Shown here: piece after piece, positions 1 to 8,836 of the stretch
Numbering within the stretch: the first letter of the stretch is position 1
How the letters are laid out: each line of letters opens with the position of its first letter
NCBI GenBank assembly: GCA_900554455.1
Contig: USHT01000002.1
Span: 1-17,312, forward strand
Length of the DNA: 17,312 nucleotides
Source: an uncultured Collinsella sp.
GTDB taxonomy: Bacteria > Actinomycetota > Coriobacteriia > Coriobacteriales > Coriobacteriaceae
Direction of reading: 5' to 3'
Program-made: the position numbers and the translations under genes
The notes under the pieces: generated by a model
Seen by the model: only the letters and a program-made list of their open reading frames with translations
Database searches by the model: none
Told to the model about the DNA's origin: nothing

Positions 1-88
1 GCCCGGCCGCTCCGCCCGGCTCAGCCCCGGTGACGAGCTCAAACTCGGCGAATCCACCACCTACGCCATCCTCCTCGGCGCCCTCTAG
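1..88 (+). CDS. C-terminal end of an unidentified gene (5' part outside window)
   Basis: An open frame enters from the left edge (first complete codon at base 2) and ends at TAG 86-88, giving 28 residues that finish in SPGDELKLGESTTYAILLGAL-like sequence (last residues GESTTYAILLGAL). The hydrophilic-then-beta pattern around SPGDELKLGE recalls the last strands of FHA domains, where an L-x-PGD-x-L-x-LG motif is common, but 28 residues are too few to assign a family. Codon choice (ctc, ggc, acc, gcc) fits the neighbouring genes, and a repeat element begins 18 bases after the stop, as expected for the end of a real gene. Function is unknown. Non-coding chance ORF is the alternative. Confidence 0.5.
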   Translation, partial: PGRSARLSPGDELKLGESTTYAILLGAL

Positions 89-106
89 CTCATCCCCCCC
101 CCAATG

Positions 107-173
107 AGTTGCGGTGAAATAGGGACTGATTAAGGCCGTTAACAGCAAAAACAGTCCCTATTTCACCGCAACT
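107..173. repeat. Perfect 22-bp inverted repeat, REP-like hairpin
   Basis: Bases 107-128 (agttgcggtgaaatagggac then tg) are the exact reverse complement of 152-173. The 23-base spacer contains a smaller near-palindrome, ttaaggccgttaa. There is no T-tract, so it is not a standard intrinsic terminator, although it sits just behind a stop codon. The perfect arms and intergenic position suggest a dispersed palindromic element. The GGGAC core is shared with the second element at 5836-5918. Mobility by a REP-associated tyrosine transposase is inference; no such gene is in the window. Confidence 0.85.
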
Positions 174-557
174 GCTGTGGGGTTCCAGGGGACTGTGTCC
201 GTCGGTGCCGGGCGCACAATAGCCACCCGAGGTAAACCTTTACCGGCCACCTATATTTGCCGAAATATGGCTTGACGGCGGGGTACAATAAACCCGCATG
301 CGGATTTCCGTTGCGGGCGCTTCCCATCGCCGGGGCGTGCCCGGGAGCATCCGGCATGCGGCCTTTGCGGCGCTCGGTCATGTGCAAGACGGGCGGTCGG
401 GTCTGTGGGGCGCATCAGTTGCCCCTCGCCTCGGCATGTCTTCTCTCCACGCCACGTACCTGCTGCTGAGCCTGCCTGCCAGATGATTGGAAGCAACAGC
501 GTAAATCCCATCACGCCAATATCCCGGCAATCGCCGGGGCCTGTATACCTATATGAG
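174..557. other. Long nifJ leader / intergenic region without a convincing gene
   Basis: About 380 bases between the palindromic element and the nifJ ribosome binding site. Short open frames here lack ribosome binding sites and the codon bias of neighbouring genes. Visible structure: palindromes at 231-244 and 253-268, a ccgcatgcgg palindrome at 294-303, several GC-rich inverted segments around 330-370, and a hairpin at 523-538 (cccggc/gccggg, 4-base loop) shortly before the start codon. A sigma-70 promoter with normal spacing was not found; TTGACG (272-277) and TACAAT (284-289) are only 6 bases apart. Confidence 0.5.
231..268. promoter_or_regulatory. Candidate operator: two adjacent palindromes upstream of nifJ
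   Basis: Two short perfect inverted repeats lie 8 bases apart: ggtaaa-cc-tttacc (231-244) and atattt-gccg-aaatat (253-268). The second has the two-half-sites-around-4-bases layout used by dimeric redox regulators such as Rex and FNR/CRP relatives, but its half-sites match none of their consensus sequences. They stand about 300 bases upstream of nifJ in GC-rich DNA. A regulatory role is inferred from symmetry and position only. Confidence 0.25.
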
Positions 558-562
558 AGGAG
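558..562 (+). promoter_or_regulatory. Ribosome binding site fixing the nifJ start at 571
   Basis: AGGAG at 558-562 within a purine run (556-567) lies 8 bases before ATG 571. An upstream in-frame ATG at 553 lies in front of this run and has no such site. Starting at 571 gives the N-terminus MARKFKSMDGN, which is the usual form for this enzyme family. Confidence 0.8.
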
Positions 563-570
563 AGGGGTAT

Positions 571-4110
<3,540 letters not shown>

Positions 4111-4120
4111 GTCTCCCACC

Positions 4121-4245
4121 GCAGGATCTGAGGGCTAACCTTCGCGTACGTCCTCGGACATGAAAGAACCCCCGCTGCGCACTATGTGCGGCGGGGGTTC
4201 TTTCGTCCTGCGGAGTGTCCGCGAAGGTTAGCCCTCAGATCCTGC
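4121..4245. repeat. 26-bp perfect inverted repeat enclosing the nifJ terminator
   Basis: Bases 4121-4146 (gcaggatctgagggctaacc ttcgcg) are the exact reverse complement of 4220-4245. They start 11 bases after the nifJ stop and enclose a second, inner hairpin that looks like the terminator. The 14-18 bases between the outer arm and inner hairpin on each side are not complementary but resemble each other in the same direction (cgtcctcgga and cgtcctgcgga). The arrangement is unlike a simple terminator and looks like a palindromic element inserted at, or built around, one. Confidence 0.9.
4163..4206 (+). terminator. Strong intrinsic terminator of nifJ, possibly bidirectional
   Basis: A 13-bp perfect stem (4163-4175 aaagaacccccgc with 4191-4203) is continued by cgcac/gtgcg around a 3-base tat loop, after a 2-base bulge (4176-4177). 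The stem carries A-rich and T-rich flanks on either side, so it can terminate in both directions. It lies 53 bases after the nifJ stop. Confidence 0.9.
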
Positions 4246-4764
4246 TACGACTACGTCCTTGGATTGTGTGGGCGGATGAAGGACGTAGTTGGCCGGGTAT
4301 TCCGTCCCTTTCGCTGTTTCGCGGCTTTGCCGCGAAACCTCGCGCCACTTTGGGGATGGATGGGGGCGTGGTTGTTGCCGCCTTTTCGGAGCGCTTCTTT
4401 ATTCCTTTTGCTGGATGAAAAGCCCCTTGTTTTTGCAGGGGTGCATACTCGACTTATAAGTGCATAGAATCTCGTATAGCGCGAGTAAGATATTGCGCTG
4501 TCCGTTTTGTGTTTAGCAGAGATGTAGTTTGCATAATCCGACATAATCCTCGCTTCATTTAAATAAAGTCGCACGTAAATTACGTAGATATGTCTGAGCT
4601 GGAGTTCTGTACGCTGAGCGGACAAAAACGACCGTTCACCGTTCCGCTATTTTCAAAATGAATAAAATGAGCGATAAAGAGAATATAAACCTTAATAAAC
4701 TCGCGTATCGCACGGACGCGGGTTATTAATGGGTTGTAGGCCTTTTACAGAAAGGATTCCAGCA
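4246..4764. other. Intergenic region before arcC: two hairpins, then AT-richer DNA
   Basis: About 520 bases without a credible gene. It begins with an inverted repeat (4250-4260 actacgtcctt with 4279-4289) and a perfect 10-bp hairpin with a 3-base loop (4316-4325 with 4329-4338). From about 4440 to 4740 the base composition becomes clearly AT-richer than the rest of the window and contains the palindromes acttataagt (4451-4460) and acgtaa-a-ttacgt (4573-4585). Composition and position suggest the arcC promoter region. A loose promoter candidate is TTTTCA (4650-4655), 17 bases, GATAAA (4673-4678), or TATAAA at 4684-4689, neither close to consensus. Open frames on either strand here lack start signals. 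Confidence 0.5.
4573..4585. promoter_or_regulatory. Candidate operator palindrome upstream of arcC
   Basis: acgtaa-a-ttacgt is a perfect 6+1+6 palindrome in the AT-rich stretch about 180 bases before arcC. It matches no regulator consensus that I can name with confidence. Proposed only because of its symmetry and position. Confidence 0.2.
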
Positions 4765-5727
4765 ATGTCTAAGCCTCTTGGCAAGCCCGATCGTATTGTC
4801 GTCGCCCTTGGCGGCAACGCCCTCGGCAACAACCCCGTCGAGCAGATCGAGGCCGTGAGCAACACCGCCCACGCTCTCCTCGGTCTCATCGAGCAGGGCA
4901 ATGAGATCATCATCACCCACGGCAACGGCCCGCAGGTCGGCATGATCCAGAACGCCTTCGCCGCTGCCCACGATGCCATCGGTACCCCCGAGATGCCGCT
5001 GCCCGAGTGCGGCGCCATGTCCCAGGGCTACATTGGTTATCACCTGCAGCAGGGCATCGGCCGCGAGATGCACAAGCGCTATAAGCGTTGGCACGCCGCC
5101 ACCGTCGTCACCCAGATCGAGTGCGATCCGGATGATCCCGCGTTCAAGAATCCGACCAAGCCGATCGGCCCCTTCTACACCGAGGAGCAGGCCAAGGAGT
5201 TCATGGCCGAGGATCCCTCCAAGGTCTTCGTCGAGGATTCCGGCCGCGGCTGGCGTCGCGTCGTCGCTTCCCCCGATCCCAAGAAGATCGTCGAGGCTGA
5301 CTCCATCCTCAACCTGCTCGACAACGAGTTCATCGTCATCGCCTGCGGTGGCGGCGGCATCCCCGTCGTCCGCGACTACGAGAACAAGGGCTGCTACAAG
5401 GGCGTTCCCGCCGTCATCGACAAGGACCTGGGCGGCGAGCTGCTGGCCGAGGACTGCGACGCCGACGTTCTGTTCCTGCTGACCGCCGTTGAGCATGTCG
5501 CCATCAACTTTGGCAAGCCCAACCAGGAGGAGCTCGAGGACCTCACCGCCGACGAGGCCGAGCGCCTGGCCGACGAGGGCCAGTTCGGCAAGGGCTCCAT
5601 GGAGCCCAAGGTCCGCGCTGCCATCAAGTTCGCCCGTTCCCGCAAGGGCCGCACCTGCATCATCGGCGCTCTGGACAAGGCCGCCGAGACCATGGCCGGC
5701 CTCTCCGGTACCCGCATTCACGAGTAG
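4765..5727 (+). CDS. arcC: Carbamate kinase
   Basis: Transfers phosphate from carbamoyl phosphate to ADP, giving ATP and carbamate (then NH3 and CO2); the last, energy-yielding step of arginine/citrulline or ureide breakdown, in the cytosol. The 320 residues agree with the family length. Amino-acid-kinase-fold motifs are clear: VVALGGNA (12-19), ITHGNGPQVG (to G59), PTKPIGPFYT in the middle, and GGGGIP (195-200). ATG 4765 is chosen because AAAGGA (4751-4756) sits 8 bases before it; an in-frame ATG at 4729 has no such site. arcA (arginine deiminase) and arcB (ornithine carbamoyltransferase) are not adjacent, so the source of carbamoyl phosphate is not shown. It stands alone between a long upstream region and its own terminator. 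Codon bias is as strong as in nifJ, suggesting high expression. Confidence 0.96.
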   Translation: MSKPLGKPDRIVVALGGNALGNNPVEQIEAVSNTAHALLGLIEQGNEIIITHGNGPQVGMIQNAFAAAHDAIGTPEMPLPECGAMSQGYIGYHLQQGIGREMHKRYKRWHAATVVTQIECDPDDPAFKNPTKPIGPFYTEEQAKEFMAEDPSKVFVEDSGRGWRRVVASPDPKKIVEADSILNLLDNEFIVIACGGGGIPVVRDYENKGCYKGVPAVIDKDLGGELLAEDCDADVLFLLTAVEHVAINFGKPNQEELEDLTADEAERLADEGQFGKGSMEPKVRAAIKFARSRKGRTCIIGALDKAAETMAGLSGTRIHE

Positions 5728-5749
5728 TCTCTACTCTGTTGCCTCTCTC

Positions 5750-5773
5750 GTGGGCGCCAGGCAAAGCGCCCAC
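5750..5773 (+). other. Hairpin in the arcC 3' region
   Basis: gtgggcgc (5750-5757) pairs with gcgcccac (5766-5773) around an 8-base loop, 22 bases after the arcC stop and 20 bases before the main terminator. No T-run follows. It may stabilise the arcC mRNA end or help termination. Confidence 0.5.
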
Positions 5774-5793
5774 AAACTAGCCTCTCTTCATGA

Positions 5794-5825
5794 GCCCCGC
5801 AGTCCGCTCCGACTGCGGGGCTTTT
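5794..5825 (+). terminator. Intrinsic terminator of arcC
   Basis: An 11-bp perfect GC-rich stem (5794-5804 gccccgcagtc with 5811-5821), 6-base loop and TTTT directly after it (5822-5825). It lies 66 bases after the arcC stop. Confidence 0.92.
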
Positions 5826-5835
5826 GCTATTCACC

Positions 5836-5918
5836 TAGTCATTGGGGACGTTCTTAAATGACTAGTCAAACAAGAGCGTCCCCAATGACCACTCATTTAA
5901 GTCTGTCCCCAATGACTA
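5836..5918. repeat. REP-like palindromic element
   Basis: Bases 5838-5855 (gtcattggggacgttctt) pair with 5872-5889 over 18 positions with one G-U wobble. The loop contains the perfect palindrome tgactagtca. The outer ends tagtcattggggac (5836-5849) and gtccccaatgacta (5905-5918) are exact reverse complements, and ttaaatga/tcatttaa forms another inner pair. The gtccccaatga unit thus occurs three times in alternating directions. This is the layout of REP/BIME-type dispersed palindromes; a link to a REP-associated tyrosine transposase elsewhere in the genome is inference. Its right end touches a gene inversion breakpoint. Confidence 0.85.
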
Positions 5919-6051
5919 CATCGTGCTCTACGGCGTCGACGATGCCGACCAGATTGGCGTCTACGACCCCAACTCGGCCAGCCGCAGCGCCCGCCGCTGG
6001 GGCGTCGTAGAGGTCCTCAACGAAGTCGAAGCCATGTGGGCCTACTACTAG
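5917..6051 (+). pseudogene. Inverted C-terminal fragment of the neighbouring C39-like peptidase gene
   Basis: An open stretch of 44 codons without a start codon at its left edge reads forwards from TAC 5917 to TAG 6049-6051. It begins YIVLYGVDD and includes VYDPN and the end EAMWAYY. This is what should follow the GH at the end of the gene on the opposite strand: in C39-type peptidases the catalytic His occurs as GH(F/Y)IVL and a few residues later comes a DP(N) motif. The fragment therefore belongs to that gene but lies in reverse orientation. Its D-P-N would supply the third catalytic residue. On its own it should not be translated: no ribosome binding site or start is visible. Confidence 0.85.
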
Positions 6052-6917
6052 TGGCCTACGTTGGTAAACGTACCGGGGCGCACTGCGGCGATGACGGGCA
6101 CACCCGAGCGAAGTGCTTGGGTAATCGATTCGCGATCGTTATAGAGCTGTGTTCCGTTGAGCCCCAGCTGCCACGCACCGCCTGTCATAAACGACCACTC
6201 GGTGGCACCAGTGGGGGCGTAGTTGCCGGCTTCGGCCAGTGCGCATATATCGACCGGCGTCTTATCGGTGCGTCCCGTCTTAAAGATATAGACCATGGTG
6301 AGGCAAGTGGGACCGCAAGCGTTTTCGCGAATAGTGCCGCCGGCATAGGGCAGCTCCGACCATGCGGGGTCAATTTGGTAGATGTGGGGCATGGTGCCGG
6401 CCTGCCATTGCGAGCGTGGGGTCGAGAACGCAAAGGAGTAACCGGGCGCGACGGGGGCTTTAAGCAGCTTGTCCTCGGCAGTGGGCTCAAGACCGGCTGA
6501 TCCGTGGGAGATGCAGGATCCCAAAAACACAAAGACGAGGCAGGCGGCGATGGAGCAAAGCGCAAGACGTAGGCGGCGGGCCGGAAGCGTGTGGCTTGTG
6601 GTATGCGACGCGGGGTGAGGGGCGGAATTGCCGCGATCGCGTTGAGGTCGCGAAAAGGAGCGCTTAACGTAGTAGTCGGTCTTACGGCGATCGTAGCGGC
6701 GTGGCTGCGATGTGTCGGTCTGACGTTGGCGTGTGCTCGTACTCACGCGGTCTGACTGCTGCACGGTACGGCTTTGCTGCCGCGAAGAAGCCCCGGGCTG
6801 CTCTTGGGGGCGCTGCGGGTTGTCGTTGTCGGAGGTGCTTCTGGGCGTTGGCATGGTGCGGCCGGCAAGGCGCACGCTTTGTGGCCGTTGGTCGCCGTCA
6901 TTGTATCCGTATGCCAT
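6048..6917 (-). CDS. C39-like cysteine peptidase, membrane-anchored, cut off after its catalytic His by an inversion
   Basis: 289 residues from ATG 6917 to TAG 6050-6048. Residues 1-115 are hydrophilic, rich in Arg, Gln, Ser and Pro, and probably disordered. One membrane segment follows (about 116-137, LRLALCSIAACLVFVFLG), then a domain of Peptidase_C39_2 type with IYQIDPAWSELPY, the nucleophile motif NACGPTC (Cys201) and the last residues FTNVGH (His289). The frame ends directly after the catalytic His; the missing 44 codons lie inverted next to it. Rejoined, the protein would have 333 residues. The predicted topology puts the papain-like domain outside the cell. Targets are unknown; relatives act on peptides or cell-surface proteins. 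As it stands the enzyme lacks its Asp and C-terminal strands and is probably inactive. The N-terminal fusion is unusual for the family. Confidence 0.85.
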   Translation of the reverse strand: MAYGYNDGDQRPQSVRLAGRTMPTPRSTSDNDNPQRPQEQPGASSRQQSRTVQQSDRVSTSTRQRQTDTSQPRRYDRRKTDYYVKRSFSRPQRDRGNSAPHPASHTTSHTLPARRLRLALCSIAACLVFVFLGSCISHGSAGLEPTAEDKLLKAPVAPGYSFAFSTPRSQWQAGTMPHIYQIDPAWSELPYAGGTIRENACGPTCLTMVYIFKTGRTDKTPVDICALAEAGNYAPTGATEWSFMTGGAWQLGLNGTQLYNDRESITQALRSGVPVIAAVRPGTFTNVGH

Positions 6918-6922
6918 TCGAA

Positions 6923-6929
6923 TCACCTT
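6923..6929 (-). promoter_or_regulatory. Ribosome binding site fixing the peptidase start at 6917
   Basis: On the minus strand AAGGTGA (6929 to 6923) is followed by 5 bases and ATG (6917-6915). A GTG at 6926 could extend the frame by three codons, but it lies inside this site, so ATG 6917 is the better start. Confidence 0.7.
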
Positions 6930-7258
6930 GCCTCATGTGTAACTTGTCTATCCTACATAAAAAGATGCACGACACATGGGTATGTGCGCCAAAAGCCTGA
7001 CAAATGGTATGAACGTTGCCGCGCCGCGCGCCAAGCGTCGCGGCAACAGGTATTCAAAAGCAGACAAGATGAAAGCGTCCAAGACGAATGACGTCTCCTG
7101 CCGTTCGTCCCAAAAACGGTGCCGCTCGTTTTGCAGTTCTGCCTTCGGTCGAGCTGCGAGCGGCGCTGCTGCGCCAAGGCCGTATCTTAAAGCCATGGAA
7201 TAAAAGCGCGCGGCAAAACGGACCGCGCAAGGGGTGACGCCAAGGGCGTCAAATAGGA
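6930..7258. other. Divergent intergenic region between the peptidase and the permease
   Basis: About 330 bases shared by two genes that point away from each other, so it should hold both promoters. I see no promoter with good -35/-10 spacing. Two hairpins lie close to the permease: gcgcgg/ccgcgc (7208-7213 with 7223-7228) and tgacgcc-aag-ggcgtca (7235-7251, 7-bp stem with 3-base loop), the latter 20 bases before the permease ATG, where it could influence translation. A 75-codon open frame at 6976-7203 has no ribosome binding site and an unusual composition and is not called. Confidence 0.4.
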
Positions 7259-7271
7259 AAGGAGGGGAACA

Positions 7272-8705
7272 ATGGCGGACAAGAACGCAGAAGTTGCAGT
7301 CGAGGATAACGGCGGCATGAAGAAAACGCTCTCGCTCTGGAACTTCTTCACCATCGGCTTCGGTGCCATTATCGGTACCGGTTGGGTTCTGCAGGTCGGC
7401 GACTGGATGGTCGTGGGCGGCGGTCCCGTTCCCGCTATGATCGCATTCCTCTTGGGTGCAATCTTCCTCGTGCCCGTCGGAGCTGTTTTCGGTGAGCTCA
7501 CGGCTGCCATCCCCATCTCGGGCGGCATCGTCGAGTATGTCGATCGTAGCTTTGGCCGTACGCTGAGCTACATCACCGGATGGCTTTTGGCCCTGGGCAA
7601 CGGCATCCTGTGCCCGTGGGAGGCCATCGCCATCTCGACCCTCGTGTCCGAGATGTTCGGTAGCCTGCCCGGTCTTGAGTGGCTGCGCGCCGTCAAGCTC
7701 TACACCATCCTGGGCGCCGACGTCTACCTGTTCCCGACGCTGATCGCGCTCGGCTTTGCAGTCTACGTCATCTTCCTCAACTTCCGCGGCGCCAGCTCGG
7801 CCGCCAAGCTCCAGGCCTTCCTGACCAAGGCCCTGCTCTGCGGCATGCTGCTCGCCATGGGCGTCTCGCTGTTCACCGGCTCGCCGGACAACGCCATGCC
7901 CGTGTTCTCCCAGGTCACCGGCGCTGGCGGCGGCAAGGCCGCTACCGAGAGCACCAGCCTGTTCGCCGGCATCGTGTCGGTCCTGGTACTGACCCCGTTC
8001 TTCTACGCCGGCTTCGACACCATTCCTCAGCAGGCTGAGGAAGCAGCCGAGGGCCTCAACTGGAACAAGTTCGGCAAGATCATCTCCCTGGCACTGCTGG
8101 CCGCCGGCGGCTTCTACATGGTCTGTATCTACTCGTTTGGCACCATCCTCGACTGGCATGAGTTCGTTAAGAGTCCGGTTCCCGCGCTCGCCTGCCTCAA
8201 GGGCATCAACATGCTCGTCATCGCCACGCTTGGACCCATGGGCCCGATGAACTCCTTCTACGGCGCCACGAGCCGCATCATGCTCGCCATGGGCCGCAAG
8301 GGCCAGCTGCCCGAGCAGTTCGCCGAGGTCGACCCCAAGTCCGGCGCCCCCAAGCTCGCCTGCGTCGTCCTGGGTGTCATCACCGTCGTCGGTCCGTTCC
8401 TGGGCAAGAACATGCTCATCCCTCTGACCAACGTGTCGGCTCTCGCCTTCATCTTCTCCTGCGGCATGGTCGCCCTCGCTTGCCTGCGCATGCGCTTCAC
8501 CGAGCCCGACCTGCCTCGTCCCTACGAGGTGCCCGGCGGCAAGTTTGGCATCTGCCTCGCCATCGCTGCCTGCGCTATCATCATCGGCCTGCTCGTGATT
8601 CCGTTCTCTCCCGCCTCTCTCAACATGGTGGAGTGGAGCATCGTGATCGGCTGGCTGGCCGTCGGCCTGGCTCTCATGGCCTTCACCAATTCCCGCAAAA
8701 AGTAA
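7272..8705 (+). CDS. APC-superfamily amino acid permease
   Basis: A 477-residue integral membrane transporter, probably a proton- or exchange-driven importer of an amino acid or related small nitrogen compound. The first membrane segment carries the APC signature GFGAIIGTGW (29-38), followed by about eleven further hydrophobic segments (12 in all), with FFYAGFDTIPQQAEEA in the middle, a conserved stretch of this family, and GATSRIMLAMGRKGQLP after the eighth segment. Both ends are charged and cytosolic by the usual topology. The start follows a strong AAGGAGGGG site (6 bases from GGAGG to ATG 7272). The amidohydrolase lies 131 bases downstream on the same strand with no clear terminator between them, which suggests that the imported compound is its substrate. 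Substrate is not readable from sequence. Codon bias is strong. Confidence 0.92.
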   Translation: MADKNAEVAVEDNGGMKKTLSLWNFFTIGFGAIIGTGWVLQVGDWMVVGGGPVPAMIAFLLGAIFLVPVGAVFGELTAAIPISGGIVEYVDRSFGRTLSYITGWLLALGNGILCPWEAIAISTLVSEMFGSLPGLEWLRAVKLYTILGADVYLFPTLIALGFAVYVIFLNFRGASSAAKLQAFLTKALLCGMLLAMGVSLFTGSPDNAMPVFSQVTGAGGGKAATESTSLFAGIVSVLVLTPFFYAGFDTIPQQAEEAAEGLNWNKFGKIISLALLAAGGFYMVCIYSFGTILDWHEFVKSPVPALACLKGINMLVIATLGPMGPMNSFYGATSRIMLAMGRKGQLPEQFAEVDPKSGAPKLACVVLGVITVVGPFLGKNMLIPLTNVSALAFIFSCGMVALACLRMRFTEPDLPRPYEVPGGKFGICLAIAACAIIIGLLVIPFSPASLNMVEWSIVIGWLAVGLALMAFTNSRKK

Positions 8706-8725
8706 CGCCGAGCCGGGGCGGATCA

Positions 8726-8806
8726 GGTGCGCGGGACCCTCTCTTCCGCGCACCGAACCCGGCACCACTTGGGTAGCTTTGTGAGGCCTTAACCCAATGC
8801 GGCCTC
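8726..8806 (+). other. Two hairpins between permease and amidohydrolase
   Basis: ggtgcgcgg (8726-8734) pairs with ccgcgcacc (8746-8754), and gaggcc (8783-8788) with ggcctc (8801-8806). Neither is followed by a T-run, so full termination is doubtful. They may stabilise or attenuate the transcript, allowing the permease and amidohydrolase to be made in different amounts from one mRNA. Confidence 0.45.
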
Positions 8807-8836
8807 GCCCACTATATGGATCCATAAGGAGGAACC

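Noticed and set aside
272..289. TTGACG and TACAAT as a nifJ promoter
   Set aside because: The two boxes are only 6 bases apart; sigma-70 promoters need about 16-18.
4251..4625. A 124-codon minus-strand open frame in the region before arcC
   Set aside because: It runs through hairpins and AT-rich DNA, has no start signal and resembles no family that I know.
4657..4675. atgaataaaatgagcga as an ArgR box upstream of arcC
   Set aside because: Only one half resembles the known box; the other half-site is missing.
5838..5889. The REP-like hairpin as a second arcC terminator
   Set aside because: No T-run follows, a proper terminator already lies just upstream, and its modular repeat structure is better explained as a dispersed element.
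5916..6051. A recombinase-driven phase switch with defined inverted repeats
   Set aside because: Only 3-4 bases of inverted repeat flank the inverted block and no invertase or integrase is encoded in the window, so a dedicated switch is not claimed; the inversion itself is reported as a finding.
6976..7203. A 75-codon plus-strand open frame before the permease
   Set aside because: No ribosome binding site, Arg/Lys/Ser-rich random-looking composition and codon use unlike the neighbouring genes.
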